In this document: positions 15,957 to 25,929 of the stretch, piece by piece | How positions within the stretch are numbered: the first letter of the stretch is position 1 | How the letters are laid out: every line of letters begins with the position of its first letter | Source: Gammaproteobacteria bacterium | GTDB lineage: Bacteria; Pseudomonadota; Gammaproteobacteria; Natronospirales; REEB76 | Length of the DNA stretch: 64,000 bases | Direction of reading: 5' to 3' | Assembly: GCA_027315405.1 (NCBI GenBank) | Contig: DAHUYB010000001.1 | Location: 62,001-126,000 of the forward strand | Translations under genes and position numbers: made by a program | Notes under the pieces: generated by a model | What the model was told of the DNA's origin: nothing | Database searches by the model: none | What the model saw: only the letters and a program-made list of their open reading frames with translations

Positions 15957-17375
15957 CTAAATTGCGATGGGCGGGAAGCTCAAGCTGACGCGCAATCCCG
16001 GCCGGTTATCGCCGAGGCTGAGCACGGCATTGTGTTGTTCGGCCACGGCTTTGACCAAGGATAGGCCCAAACCGTTCCCCGGTTGGCTGCGGCTGGCATC
16101 CAGGCGTACAAAACGTTGCAGGGCTTTTTCACGCAGCTCTGCGGGGATGCCGGAGCCGTTATCACTCACGTTCACCACCGCGCCCTGGTCCTGCTTTACG
16201 AGCGTGAGGGAGACAGCGCCCCCTACCGGCGTATATTTAATGGCGTTATCCAGCAGGTTGCCAATGGCCTGAGCGATCAGTTGGCGATTGCCCCGGATGC
16301 TCACCGCCTCGCTGATCTCGGTGGTGAAATGGATGTCCTTTTCCTCGGCCAGGGCTTCGTAGAGATCCGCGGCGTCGCGGCATACGGCTGTCATATCCAC
16401 CGCAGTCCATTCGCGGCGTGCGCCGGATTCAATTTGGGCGATGCTGAGAATGGCGTTCAAGGTGGCGACAATGCCGTCAGTTTCTTCGATGGCCTTTTGC
16501 AGCGCTTCTCTCTGCCGGACCACATCCGTGGTTTTCATGAGCGCCATTTCTGCGCGGCCGCGCAGGCGGGTGAGGGGGCTGCGCAAATCATGGGCGACAT
16601 TTTCCGTGACTTCGCGCGTGCTCTTCATGAGTTGCTCGATGCGTGTCAGCATGGCGTTAAGCTTGCTGGCGAGCGCATCAAATTCATCGCGGCGGTGTTC
16701 CTCTGGAATACGCTGCGTCAGATCGCCGGCCATGATGGTATCGGCGGTGTGCATCACGGCCTGCAGGCGCCGCACCACGCTGCGCCCCACCAGCGCGCCG
16801 CCCAAGGAACCCACGATCAGCACCAGCAATACGGCTGCGATAGTCAGGCTCAGGATGGTTTCGCGCAGCTCGATAAGTTCATCCAACGACTGGCCAATCA
16901 GCAGGTGATAACCGGCGGGCAGTGCGACGGCCACGGCGCGCAGTTCGAAGTGATGTTGCTCGGGGTCCAGACCGGGTTGGTTGTGTTGCACCCTGATCCG
17001 CAGCGTGGCCCAAACCATCCCAACACCGCTGATGTCCACTGGCCACTTTGTGAGTGTACCGGCCAGACTCGCATAGTGGCTGTTCGTGAGCAGATACTGC
17101 CGCGGACCGGCATCGCCGCTGTCGCTCGCGGCCAGGCCCTTGGTGGTGCTGAGGGCGGCGATGGTCTGTTGCAATCCGCTGATACCTCGAAGCCCATAGA
17201 GGCGGGTGAGGGCAGCGGTTTCCGCGCGCAGGCCGGCATCAATCTGTGTTTGCAACTGAGAGATGGTCACCCAGTAGATGACGGCGAAACAGACAATGGT
17301 GAGCAGGCACACAAAGCCCGCATAGCGCATGGCCAGCCGAAACGCGGTGGTGTCTACCAGCCTGAGTTGGTTCAC
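15957..17375 (-). CDS. Sensor histidine kinase of an efflux-linked two-component system
   Basis: A 472-residue membrane kinase with two transmembrane segments (about 15-37 and 180-205) enclosing a periplasmic sensor of about 140 residues. A HAMP linker, the phosphoacceptor box VAHDLRSPLTRLRG and the ATP-binding motifs (NLLDNAIKYTPVGG, VSDNGSGIP, GNGLGLSLVKAVAEQ) follow. It lies two bases downstream of the response regulator gene. The pair is transcribed divergently from an outer-membrane-factor/adaptor/RND operon, which it probably controls. The signal is not readable from sequence; metal ions or toxic organics are both reasonable. Confidence 0.9.
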   Translation of the reverse strand: MNQLRLVDTTAFRLAMRYAGFVCLLTIVCFAVIYWVTISQLQTQIDAGLRAETAALTRLYGLRGISGLQQTIAALSTTKGLAASDSGDAGPRQYLLTNSHYASLAGTLTKWPVDISGVGMVWATLRIRVQHNQPGLDPEQHHFELRAVAVALPAGYHLLIGQSLDELIELRETILSLTIAAVLLVLIVGSLGGALVGRSVVRRLQAVMHTADTIMAGDLTQRIPEEHRRDEFDALASKLNAMLTRIEQLMKSTREVTENVAHDLRSPLTRLRGRAEMALMKTTDVVRQREALQKAIEETDGIVATLNAILSIAQIESGARREWTAVDMTAVCRDAADLYEALAEEKDIHFTTEISEAVSIRGNRQLIAQAIGNLLDNAIKYTPVGGAVSLTLVKQDQGAVVNVSDNGSGIPAELREKALQRFVRLDASRSQPGNGLGLSLVKAVAEQHNAVLSLGDNRPGLRVSLSFPPIAI

Positions 17376-17377
17376 TG

Positions 17378-18052
17378 TCAGGGTTCGCGCAGGCAGTAGC
17401 CAGCGCCACGGATGGTGTGGATCAATGGCTGCGCCGAATGCTTGTCGATTTTGGAGCGCAGACGGCTCATGTGCACATCAATCACGTTGGTCTGGGGATC
17501 GAAGTGATAACCCCAAACTTGCTCCAGCAGCATGGTGCGTGTGACCACCTGGTCCACGTGCAGCATCAGGTATTCCAGCAGTCGGAATTCGCGCGCCTGC
17601 AAGGCAATGGGTTGATCTGCGCGTTTGACGCTGCGCTTGAGGCGATCCATCTCGAGGTCCGCCACCCTCAGCGTCATTTCGGGAGCTGGGGCGGCGCGGT
17701 GGCGAGCAATTACTTGGAGGCGCGCCAGCAATTCGGCAAAAGCAAAGGGTTTGGCGAGATAGTCGTCGCCGCCGTTCTGCAGCCCGATGACCCGGTCATC
17801 CACGTCGGCGAGCGCCGTGAGGAACAGGACGGGAGTGGTATTTCCAGTGCGGCGCAATTCGCGCACCAGGCTCAGGCCGTCCAGCCCAGGCAGCATGCGG
17901 TCCACGATGAGCGCGTCATAGCCGAAGGCCTGGGCCTGTTGCAGGCCATCCGGCCCGGTGGCGGCGTGCTCCGCCACATGGCCGCTTTCCTGCAAACCCT
18001 TCACTAGGTAAGCGGCGGTTTCGGCATCGTCTTCGATGATGAGCAGTTGCAT
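17378..18052 (-). CDS. OmpR/PhoB-family response regulator
   Basis: A 224-residue regulator with a receiver domain (MQLLIIEDDAETAAYLVKGL, phosphoacceptor Asp in DALIVDRMLPGLDG, Lys in LAKPFAF). The C-terminal winged helix ends in MSRLRSKIDKHSAQPLIHT and GAGYCL. I prefer the ATG at 18052 over one six codons earlier because family members begin directly before the first strand. Its gene and the kinase form one transcript. The start faces the outer membrane factor gene across about 105 bases containing a perfect ATTAAC-AACA-GTTAAT palindrome, a plausible binding site. Confidence 0.92.
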   Translation of the reverse strand: MQLLIIEDDAETAAYLVKGLQESGHVAEHAATGPDGLQQAQAFGYDALIVDRMLPGLDGLSLVRELRRTGNTTPVLFLTALADVDDRVIGLQNGGDDYLAKPFAFAELLARLQVIARHRAAPAPEMTLRVADLEMDRLKRSVKRADQPIALQAREFRLLEYLMLHVDQVVTRTMLLEQVWGYHFDPQTNVIDVHMSRLRSKIDKHSAQPLIHTIRGAGYCLREP

Positions 18053-18104
18053 GGCAACAGCATAGGGCAAATGACTGCCTGTAGGCCACTAAACTGGGGC
18101 TAAG

Positions 18105-18120
18105 ATTAACAACAGTTAAT
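18105..18120. promoter_or_regulatory. Operator-like palindrome in the divergent efflux promoter region
   Basis: ATTAAC (18105-18110) and GTTAAT (18115-18120) form a perfect inverted repeat with a 4-base spacer, in the gap between the response regulator gene and the outer membrane factor gene. OmpR-type regulators usually bind direct repeats, so the binder could also be another protein. Confidence 0.45.
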
Positions 18121-18156
18121 GCTCCACCGGGGACAAGCAATCTCATAAACCATAAA

Positions 18157-19596
18157 ATGAGCCCTTCCATTTCTGATGACGGAATGACATTCCGACTACC
18201 CATGTACCTCATCTGGCCAACAAGCCGGTTTCTGACTGCCTGTCTGCTGGTGAGCGGCCTGGCGAGTTGCGCGCTATATCATGCCCGGCCACTGCCACAG
18301 CAGCCGGATCTGGGGGCGAGTATCCGCCCCTTGCACATGCAGGTGCGCGACATACACCTGCCCGGACTCAAACCGCATCCTTTTGACCCCGTCAAGGGTC
18401 TCGACATGACCGACGTGGCGATACTCGCGGTGGTGAACAATCCAGCCCTGCGCACTGCCCGCGCCCAGGCCCATGCCGGTGAGGCACAGGCCTTTGTGGC
18501 CGGCCTGCTGCCCGGGCCGCAGCTCAATTACAGCCTGGATCATCCGACTCACCAAGCGCCGCAATACGTCAATGCCTACAGCGCCGGTCTCGCGTATGAA
18601 CTCACCGCGCTGCTGACACATGGCACGGCGCGTGCCGCATCACGCGCTACCGCCAAGCAGGTGGATATGGACCTGCTGTGGCAGGAATGGCAAGTGGCGC
18701 AACAAGCGCGGCTACTGTATGTGAATTGCCTGACGAACAACCGCAAACTGGTACTGCTCACCCGTCTGCGTACTGGGATGCAGCAGCGTTATCAGACGGA
18801 GCAGCGTGCCTATGCAGCGGGCAATCTGGCGCTGGACAGTCTCGGACTTGATCTCGCTGCGTTGCAGAACGTGGAATTATTGACCGGCAGTATTGCCACC
18901 GCCAAGAACGTCAGTTGCCGTTCCCTGAATGAAATACTCGGTTTGCAACCGCAGGTCGCACTCAATCTGGTGCCCGGCAATGAATCTGACATTACGCCCG
19001 ATGCCACCACGCTGGAACATGCCTTGACGGAACTTCCGCACCGCCGCCCCGATCTGTTGGCGTTGCAATACGGTTATAAGAGTCAGGATGAGGAAGTCTG
19101 GCGTGCGGTCCTGGCGCAGTTTCCGGGCATCAACTTCGGTATCAACCGCGGCCAGGACACCAGTGATGTGCACACCACTGGTTTCAGTGTGAGCATTAAC
19201 TTTCCGTTCTTGAGCGGAGGTGCCGCGGCGGTGCACGCGGCGGCAGCCACCCGCGACGCGCTCTGGCGGCAATATCAGCAGCGTCTGGATGAAGCTTTGA
19301 GCGAAGTGCGGCTGGTGCAGGCGGATATCGGGGTGCTGAATAAGGAGCTTACCAGTGCCAAGCGCACCGCGCCGGATGCGAAACAGATGCTGACAGGCGC
19401 CCAGGCCGCCTATGCGCGCGGTGATCTCACCGCGCCCGCCTATTACGACCTCAGCATCGCGGCGCTCAACAGTCAGCTTGCCTATATGGATATCCAGGCC
19501 CAGCGGCAACAACTTCAGATAGCGTTGGAAACCCTACTGGGTCTGCCCCCGCAGGACTTGCAACACCCTGTTCCGACCGATGAGAAGCAGCCATGA
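18157..19596 (+). CDS. TolC-type outer membrane efflux lipoprotein (pump 1)
   Basis: A 479-residue outer membrane factor of the TolC/CusC superfamily. A lipobox (SGLASC) follows a hydrophobic segment, so the mature protein is probably acylated at Cys. The start may be the ATG at 18202, which puts MYLIWPTSRFLTACLL directly before the lipobox. Two helical repeats with Ala/Gln-rich coiled-coil stretches are typical of the periplasmic tunnel. Its stop overlaps the adaptor start by four bases, so the OMF, adaptor and permease form one operon. The two-component genes are divergent to it. Confidence 0.87.
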   Translation: MSPSISDDGMTFRLPMYLIWPTSRFLTACLLVSGLASCALYHARPLPQQPDLGASIRPLHMQVRDIHLPGLKPHPFDPVKGLDMTDVAILAVVNNPALRTARAQAHAGEAQAFVAGLLPGPQLNYSLDHPTHQAPQYVNAYSAGLAYELTALLTHGTARAASRATAKQVDMDLLWQEWQVAQQARLLYVNCLTNNRKLVLLTRLRTGMQQRYQTEQRAYAAGNLALDSLGLDLAALQNVELLTGSIATAKNVSCRSLNEILGLQPQVALNLVPGNESDITPDATTLEHALTELPHRRPDLLALQYGYKSQDEEVWRAVLAQFPGINFGINRGQDTSDVHTTGFSVSINFPFLSGGAAAVHAAAATRDALWRQYQQRLDEALSEVRLVQADIGVLNKELTSAKRTAPDAKQMLTGAQAAYARGDLTAPAYYDLSIAALNSQLAYMDIQAQRQQLQIALETLLGLPPQDLQHPVPTDEKQP

Positions 19597-20642
19597 AACG
19601 CGCACTCTTATATATGGGCTTTTTTACCGTCCTGGCAGCGTCCCTGGCCCAGGCCGATGCAGAGGCACCGACTGCATCCCCGCAGGCGGCGACGGCGTTG
19701 GTGAAGACCACGCCGATCACCGCGCGCCGCGTGGCTGAGAATCTGTCGGTGTACGGTACGGTGGAGCCGACGCCGCGGGAGAATCTGACGCTGGCGGCAA
19801 CCCGCGACAGCATCATTGCCGGCGTAGCGGTCAACCGCGGTGAGCGCGTACACAAGGGCCAGCTCCTGATCACACTATCACCTACGCCCCAGAGCCGTGT
19901 TGCCTGGACCCAGGCCAAATCAGGTTTGGCATTTACCCAGACTTCGCTCAGGCGTACCCGCTCTTTATATAAGGAACATCTGGCGACCCGCGATCAGCTG
20001 GCCGCCGCCGAGAAAGCCCTGGGCGACGCTCAAGCCACGCTGACAGTGGCGCAACAGGCCGGCGGCGGCGGGCCGCTGCCGATGCGTGCATCCGCGGATG
20101 CGGTGGTGACCAGTGTGATGGTCAATACCGGCGAGCGGGTGGCGGCCAACAGCGCCTTGCTCACCCTGGCAGCTGATGGCGGCCTGCAGGTACGCCTCGG
20201 GGTCGCGCCTGAACACGCCGCGGCGGTGCATGCCGGCCTGCCGGTGAGCTTGGCTGCGGTCTTCAATCCGCAGGTCATTGCCGCCAGCAAGATCGCCAGT
20301 GTCGGCGGGATGCTGGATAGCATTACCGGTCTGGTGGATGTGTTCGTGCCACTGCCGCGCAAAGCGCGGGGTTTCTTACCAGGCACCGCCGTTCAGGGTC
20401 AAATCACACTCACAAGCACTCACGGTTTGGCGGTACCGCGTTCCGCGGTGTTGCGCGATGCTCAAGGTGCCTATGTATTCATTGTCACCAAGCACACGGC
20501 GCACCGCGTCAATGTGAAGGTCAGCGCCGATGACGGCACTTGGCTCGCGGTCAGCGGCGACCTCAAGGCCGGTGAGCCGGTGGTTACGCTCGGCAATTAC
20601 GAACTTCAGGACGGCATGGCGGTACGGGAGCAGACGCCTTGA
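19593..20642 (+). CDS. RND efflux periplasmic adaptor (pump 1)
   Basis: A 349-residue HlyD-like adaptor with a signal peptide (to AQA). It has an N-terminal half-lipoyl strand (SIIAGVAVNRGERVHKGQLL), a short helical hairpin, the second half-lipoyl (ASADAVVTSVMVNTGERV) and beta-barrel/membrane-proximal domains. It bridges the outer membrane factor and the inner membrane permease. ATG overlaps the previous stop, and its own TGA overlaps the TTG start of the permease, so translation is coupled throughout. The helical hairpin is short, which fits adaptors of heavy-metal or small RND pumps. Confidence 0.87.
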   Translation: MKRALLYMGFFTVLAASLAQADAEAPTASPQAATALVKTTPITARRVAENLSVYGTVEPTPRENLTLAATRDSIIAGVAVNRGERVHKGQLLITLSPTPQSRVAWTQAKSGLAFTQTSLRRTRSLYKEHLATRDQLAAAEKALGDAQATLTVAQQAGGGGPLPMRASADAVVTSVMVNTGERVAANSALLTLAADGGLQVRLGVAPEHAAAVHAGLPVSLAAVFNPQVIAASKIASVGGMLDSITGLVDVFVPLPRKARGFLPGTAVQGQITLTSTHGLAVPRSAVLRDAQGAYVFIVTKHTAHRVNVKVSADDGTWLAVSGDLKAGEPVVTLGNYELQDGMAVREQTP

Positions 20643-23600
20643 ATTTTGCGGCGTTCCTGCAACGCCATCGCCGCTCATTGGTGTTCCTGGCGGCGGTGCT
20701 TGTTATCGGTGGCGTATTCGGCGCCTTCAAACTGCCGGTGGCCATGCTGCCGTATGTACAGCCTCCGCGCATCGTGGTGATGCTGGACGCAGGCGCCCGG
20801 CCTGCTTCGCAGATGGAGCTTGCGGTAACGCGCCCGGTGGAAATCGCGGTACGTGATATTCCGGGCGTATTATCGGTGCGTTCCATCACCAGTCGCGGCA
20901 GCGCCCAGATTTCCGTGAATTTCGCCTGGGGTCAGGACATGGCACGGGCACTGCTGGAGGTGTCGTCCAAGATCAGCCTGATGCTGCCGGATCTGCCGGC
21001 GAATACGCGCTTCACCGTGGAACGGCGCGATCCCACGGTCTTTCCGGTGATTGCCTACAGTCTGACTTCCAATACAGAAAGCCTGGTGCAATTGCGGGAT
21101 ATCGGTCTTTATCAATTGCAGCCGCTGCTGTCGCGTGTGCCGGGGGTCGCGCGCGTGGGGGTACAGGGCGGAGAGCAGGCGGAATATCATGTGGACGTGG
21201 AGCCGGCCAGACTGCGTGCGCTGAATCTGTCGCTTGCCGATGTCGTCAATGCCATTTCTGCGGGCAACACACTGACCGCCGTGGGCCGTTTGGAAGATCA
21301 TTACAAGCTCTATCTGCTGGTTTCAAAAGCGCAACTCAGCGATATAAAACGCATCCAGGAGGTGGTGTTACGCCACGGGCCTGATGGCGTGGTCACCGTG
21401 GGTGAGGTGGCGCAGGTGAGTCTGTCCACGGTGCCACAATGGATCCGGGTAACGGCCAACGGGCGCAATGCGGTACTGCTTAACATCTTCCAGCAACCTG
21501 GCGCTAATACCGTGCAGATTGACCATGACATCGAGCAGCAGCTCCAGGATTACCGCGCCAAACTGCCGGCGGATGTGCACATCAGCAAGTGGTATGACCA
21601 GAGCAGTCTGATCATTGCTTCTGCGCACAGCGTACGCGACGCCATTTTCATCGGCATCATCCTGGCGGCACTGGTGTTGCTGGTATTTCTGCGCAGCTAC
21701 AAGATCACCATTATCAGTATTCTGATCGTGCCATCTGCCATCGCTATTACCATACTGCTGCTCTATGCGTTGCATATGAGCTTCAATATCATGACCTTGG
21801 GCGGCATTGCCGCCGCCGTGGGCCTGGTCATAGACGACGTGGTGGTCATGTGTGAGCACATCGTGCGGCGTATACGCGAGGTTCGCCATCAACCGCCACA
21901 TGAACGCGTCTTGTGGGCGGCCAAGGAATTCACCCGGCCGCTGATGGGTTCCTCCGCGTCCACCATCATCATCTTTCTGCCATTGGCGTTTCTCGGCGGT
22001 ATCACCGGCGCATTCTTCAAATACCTTTCGCTTACCATGGCCAGCACACTCATCATTTCCTTTCTGCTGGCGTGGCTGGTGGTGCCGGTGCTTGCGGGCT
22101 GGTTTCTCAAGGACAAGGATGGAAAGGCAGAGCATTTCGGCTGGCTGGCCAGCCACGCGCACCGGTTTTACGCCTGGCTGATGCCGCACCTGCTGCGCCG
22201 GCCCGCCTGGCTGCTGGTGGGGCTGATCCCATTCATGCTCCTGGGATACATCGGTTACCACGAGGTCGGCACCGGGTTCCTGCCGCATATGGATCAGGGC
22301 GGCTTCACCTTGGATTACCTGGCACCGTCCGGCACCTCGCTCACGGAAACCGATCGCCTGCTGCGTCAAGTGGAACAAATCCTGCAGCGCAATCCCAACG
22401 TGGAGAGTTACTCGCGGCGCACCGGTGCGCAACTGGGTGGCGGCGTCACCGAGGCCAATACCGGCGATTTTTTCGTGCGTCTCAAACCCTTGCCGCGAGA
22501 ACCCATTGAAAAAGTAATGAGCGAGGTGCGCACGGCCATCAACCAGCGGGTGCCTGGTTTGCAGATTGATCTGTCGCAGCTCCTGGAAGACATGATTGGC
22601 GACATGACCTCCGTTCCCCAGCCGGTGGAGATTAAGCTTTTCAGCACCGATACCGATGAAATCCTGAAGCTCGCACCCAAAGTGGCGGATGCCATCAGCA
22701 AGGTGCCGGGTATCGTGGATGTCAACGATGGGGTGGTGTACGCCGGTGATGCCCTGGATATCCATGTGAATGCCATCAAGGCTGGTTTGCTGGGTCTTGA
22801 CGCGGGCAGCATTACGCAGCAACTGGATACCTACTTGCAGGGCACGGTGGCGACCCAGGTGCAGCAGGGGGTCAAATTTGTGGGCATCCGTGTTTGGACA
22901 TCGCGGAACCTGCGGTTGCGCACCGGCCAGTTGGAAAAGTTACCCATCCGTGCGGCAAACGGCAAAGTGTTTCCCCTCGGGCAGGTTGCCACTATTACCA
23001 CTATTACCGGTCAGCCGGAGATTGACAGCGACAATCTGAAACGCATGTTTGCGGTGACCGCACGCATCAGTGGCCGGAGTCTCGGCGCCACCATTGCCGA
23101 TGTGAAATCGGCGCTGGCCAAACCGGAATTGATCCCGCAAAACGTGGAAGTGCAGTTGGGTGGCCTCTATAAACAGCAGCAGATCGCATTTCGTGGTTTG
23201 GCGATTGTGTTTGCGGCCGCCGTGGCTTTGATTTTCGTTTTGCTGTTGTTCCTGTATGAAGGCTTCCGCATTGTGATTTCCATCATGACTGCGCCATTGC
23301 TGGCGGTGGGCATTGTGTTTTTTGCCCTGTGGCTCACGGGCATTGAGCTCAACATCACCGCCATGATGGGCATGACCATGATCATAGGCATCGTCACCGA
23401 AGTAGCGATCTTCTATTTCTCGGAGTTCGTGGAGCTGAAGCACGCGGAAAATTTCGCGCGGGCGCTGGTGGAAGCCGGCCTCAACCGAATGCGGCCCATC
23501 GCCTTGACTACCCTGACCACCATCCTGGCGTTGCTGCCGCTGGCACTGGATCTCGGCCAGGGTGCGGCCATGCAGCAGCCGCTGGCGGTGGCTATCATCG

Positions 23601-23740
23601 CCGGCGAAGCGGTGCAATTGCCGCTGGTGCTCATCGTCATGCCAGTGATTTACTATCTGTTGATGGGCGGCTGGCGCAAGGATCATCAGCCGCCCCAGGC
23701 TACCGAACAAGGGGTTGCGTCGTATGATGGCGTGGATTGA
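20639..23740 (+). CDS. RND efflux permease (pump 1), TTG start
   Basis: A 1033-residue inner membrane proton antiporter with the usual twelve membrane segments and two large periplasmic loops. The fourth segment carries GLVIDDVVVMCEHIVRRI with the paired Asp needed for proton relay, which is closer to multidrug-type than to metal-type pumps. The start is TTG at 20639, overlapping the adaptor stop. It forms the OMF-adaptor-permease operon and is followed after 24 bases by a second response regulator gene. Substrate is unknown. Confidence 0.88.
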   Translation: MNFAAFLQRHRRSLVFLAAVLVIGGVFGAFKLPVAMLPYVQPPRIVVMLDAGARPASQMELAVTRPVEIAVRDIPGVLSVRSITSRGSAQISVNFAWGQDMARALLEVSSKISLMLPDLPANTRFTVERRDPTVFPVIAYSLTSNTESLVQLRDIGLYQLQPLLSRVPGVARVGVQGGEQAEYHVDVEPARLRALNLSLADVVNAISAGNTLTAVGRLEDHYKLYLLVSKAQLSDIKRIQEVVLRHGPDGVVTVGEVAQVSLSTVPQWIRVTANGRNAVLLNIFQQPGANTVQIDHDIEQQLQDYRAKLPADVHISKWYDQSSLIIASAHSVRDAIFIGIILAALVLLVFLRSYKITIISILIVPSAIAITILLLYALHMSFNIMTLGGIAAAVGLVIDDVVVMCEHIVRRIREVRHQPPHERVLWAAKEFTRPLMGSSASTIIIFLPLAFLGGITGAFFKYLSLTMASTLIISFLLAWLVVPVLAGWFLKDKDGKAEHFGWLASHAHRFYAWLMPHLLRRPAWLLVGLIPFMLLGYIGYHEVGTGFLPHMDQGGFTLDYLAPSGTSLTETDRLLRQVEQILQRNPNVESYSRRTGAQLGGGVTEANTGDFFVRLKPLPREPIEKVMSEVRTAINQRVPGLQIDLSQLLEDMIGDMTSVPQPVEIKLFSTDTDEILKLAPKVADAISKVPGIVDVNDGVVYAGDALDIHVNAIKAGLLGLDAGSITQQLDTYLQGTVATQVQQGVKFVGIRVWTSRNLRLRTGQLEKLPIRAANGKVFPLGQVATITTITGQPEIDSDNLKRMFAVTARISGRSLGATIADVKSALAKPELIPQNVEVQLGGLYKQQQIAFRGLAIVFAAAVALIFVLLLFLYEGFRIVISIMTAPLLAVGIVFFALWLTGIELNITAMMGMTMIIGIVTEVAIFYFSEFVELKHAENFARALVEAGLNRMRPIALTTLTTILALLPLALDLGQGAAMQQPLAVAIIAGEAVQLPLVLIVMPVIYYLLMGGWRKDHQPPQATEQGVASYDGVD

Positions 23741-23764
23741 AATTACCCGGCATGATATCCGCAG

Positions 23765-24436
23765 ATGCACATTCTGATCGCCGAAGACGAAGCCAAGACC
23801 AGCGCCTACCTAGTGAAGGGGCTGACTGAAAACGGCTATACGGTGGATACCGCCGCGGACGGGCGTGGCGCCCTGCGTCTTGCCCAAGAGCATGTCTATG
23901 ATGCGCTGGTGATGGATGTGATGTTGCCGCTGCTGGATGGCTGGTCGGTGGTACAGGCACTGCGTGCCGCCGGCAACCGCACCCCGGTACTGTTTTTGAC
24001 GGCACGCGACCGCGTCGAGGATCGGGTGCGTGGTCTGGAACTCGGCGGTGACGATTACCTGGTAAAGCCATTCGCGTTTTCCGAACTGCTGGCGCGCCTG
24101 CGCTCATTGCTGCGGCGCGGATCGCAATTCCAATCCGAGGTGCTGCGGGTTGCAGATCTGGCAATTGACCCGGTGCGGCATCAGGTTGAACGTGCCGGAC
24201 AGAAGCTGCACCTCACACCTAAGGAGTTCGCATTGCTGGCGTTGCTGGCGCGCAAGCCTGGCCGGGTGCTGGCACGCGTTGAGATTGCCGAAAGTGTTTG
24301 GGGTGTGGATTTCGATACCCAGACGAACGTCGTGGATGTGGTGATACGTCGCTTGCGCGCCAAAGTGGATGCGCCTTTTGATTGTCCCTTGATTCATACC
24401 ATGCGTGGCATGGGCTATGTCCTCGAAAAACGCTGA
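23765..24436 (+). CDS. CusR-like OmpR-family response regulator
   Basis: A 223-residue regulator: receiver domain (MHILIAEDEAKTSAYLVKGL, phosphoacceptor in DALVMDVMLPLLDGWS, Lys in LVKPFAFSELLARL) and winged-helix output (VVDVVIRRLRAKVDAPFD, MRGMGYVLEKR). The sequence is of the CusR/CopR/IrlR type that governs heavy-metal efflux genes. It starts 24 bases after pump 1 and overlaps the kinase gene, so it sits between the two pumps and may be co-transcribed with both. Confidence 0.92.
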   Translation: MHILIAEDEAKTSAYLVKGLTENGYTVDTAADGRGALRLAQEHVYDALVMDVMLPLLDGWSVVQALRAAGNRTPVLFLTARDRVEDRVRGLELGGDDYLVKPFAFSELLARLRSLLRRGSQFQSEVLRVADLAIDPVRHQVERAGQKLHLTPKEFALLALLARKPGRVLARVEIAESVWGVDFDTQTNVVDVVIRRLRAKVDAPFDCPLIHTMRGMGYVLEKR

Positions 24437-25892
24437 GCTTCACATCCGTCAGGCGCTGCGCTCCATCACTGCGCGTCTGACATTATTTTATACCTTGACA
24501 ACATTGATCGCGGTGACCGCATTCACCGCGGTTCTCTACTGGAAAATGACGGCGAATTTTGACGTTGAACATTTGCATTTCCTGCGTGCGAAAGCCCAGG
24601 AGTTAGTGGAGGATTTCCAGGACGGTGGTGACCAGCCCAACGCCTTGTTGGGTGAAATCGACAAGGAAACCGCCGGTACCCTGCTGCGACAATATGAGGC
24701 GCGCGTATTGGCTTTGCAGAATGCCGTGCTTGGCGAGACTCCGGGGATGAACGCGTCTCTGCCCGCAACGGTGTTTCCCATGCCGGTGGCACCGGCTGCC
24801 ATCAACCGCACCGCCACCCGCGACTGGTACTCGGGTGGGCAGCACTATGTGTTGGTGGCATTCAACACCCAGGCACCGGGTATCTCGGGAAGCGCCTACA
24901 CGGTGCAACTCGCCCTGGATGTATCGCGTGATGATGCCTTGCTCGCCGATTACCGGCGAGGTTTACTGATATTTCTGTTATTACTTCTGCCGGTATTGGT
25001 GCTCGCCGGTGGCTTTACCACAAAACGCGGATTGCGGCCGTTGGCACGCATCACCCGGGCCGCGAATGCCGTGACTCCAGCGAATCTTGCCGACCGCATA
25101 GCGCTTGACCCGCCCTGGCCTCCGGAGCTGGCAGAGCTGGTGAGGGTATTCAATGAAATGATGGAACGACTGGATGAGGCCTTTGCACGTCTTGCGCGCT
25201 TCTCAGCGGACCTCGCTCATGAATTGCGCAATCCCCTCAACAATCTCATGGGGGAACTGGAGGTATGCTTGACGCGACAGCGCAGCGCTGAGGAATACCG
25301 CACCACTCTGATTTCAGGTTTGGAAGAATGCCGCCGGCTCGCGGCGCTTATTGAGAACCTGCTGTTCATCGCGCGCGCGGAGAACGCGGAAAAATCCGTG
25401 GGTACCGAACGATTTGATGCTCGCGAGGCCTGTGAGTATGTATTGACCTACCATACGGCGTCCGCCGCCGGGCGCGGTGTGCGCCTGGTGTGTGAAGGCG
25501 ATGCCTGGATCAATGCTGATCCGCTGCTCTTCCGTCAGGCGCTTGGCAATCTGCTTGCCAATGCCATCCGGTACGCGCCAGCCGACAGCGAAGTGCGCGT
25601 GCTGGTGCGTGGGCTTGCAGCCGGCGGCGTTGAAATCGAAGTGCGCGATCAGGGTGAAGGTATTGCGCCGGAACATTTACCGTATGTGTTCGACCGCTTC
25701 TATCGAGCCGACCCGGCACGGACCCAGCGCGGCCAAGGCACGGGACTGGGGCTCGCCATCGTGCGTTCCATCATGGAACTGCACGGCGGCGAGGCGAGTC
25801 TCGACAGCCGGCCGGGCGAGGGCAGCGTGGCGCGCCTGCGTTTCCCAGGCAAGATGTCCGGCACGGAGATGACAGAACTGTCATCTGTCTGA
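24405..25892 (+). CDS. CusS-like heavy-metal sensor histidine kinase
   Basis: A 495-residue membrane kinase with two transmembrane segments (about 25-47 and 185-205), a periplasmic domain of about 135 residues, a HAMP linker and the box FSADLAHELRNPLNNLMGE, which is characteristic of CusS/IrlS-type kinases. ATP-binding motifs are NLLANAIRYAP, VRDQGEGI and GQGTGLGLAIVRSIMELHGG. The frame overlaps the regulator gene; the start could be the ATG at 24417. The pairing with a metal-type RND operon directly downstream suggests sensing of a periplasmic metal such as Cu, Ag, Zn, Co or Cd. Confidence 0.9.
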   Translation: MAWAMSSKNAELHIRQALRSITARLTLFYTLTTLIAVTAFTAVLYWKMTANFDVEHLHFLRAKAQELVEDFQDGGDQPNALLGEIDKETAGTLLRQYEARVLALQNAVLGETPGMNASLPATVFPMPVAPAAINRTATRDWYSGGQHYVLVAFNTQAPGISGSAYTVQLALDVSRDDALLADYRRGLLIFLLLLLPVLVLAGGFTTKRGLRPLARITRAANAVTPANLADRIALDPPWPPELAELVRVFNEMMERLDEAFARLARFSADLAHELRNPLNNLMGELEVCLTRQRSAEEYRTTLISGLEECRRLAALIENLLFIARAENAEKSVGTERFDAREACEYVLTYHTASAAGRGVRLVCEGDAWINADPLLFRQALGNLLANAIRYAPADSEVRVLVRGLAAGGVEIEVRDQGEGIAPEHLPYVFDRFYRADPARTQRGQGTGLGLAIVRSIMELHGGEASLDSRPGEGSVARLRFPGKMSGTEMTELSSV

Positions 25893-25929
25893 GCGGCATT
25901 TTTCACGCTATGGCTTGTACACTGCCAAG

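Noticed and set aside
21368-22822. 484-codon frame antisense to the pump 1 permease
   Set aside because: Same shadow effect in GC-rich coding DNA; His/Gln-rich and without known domains.
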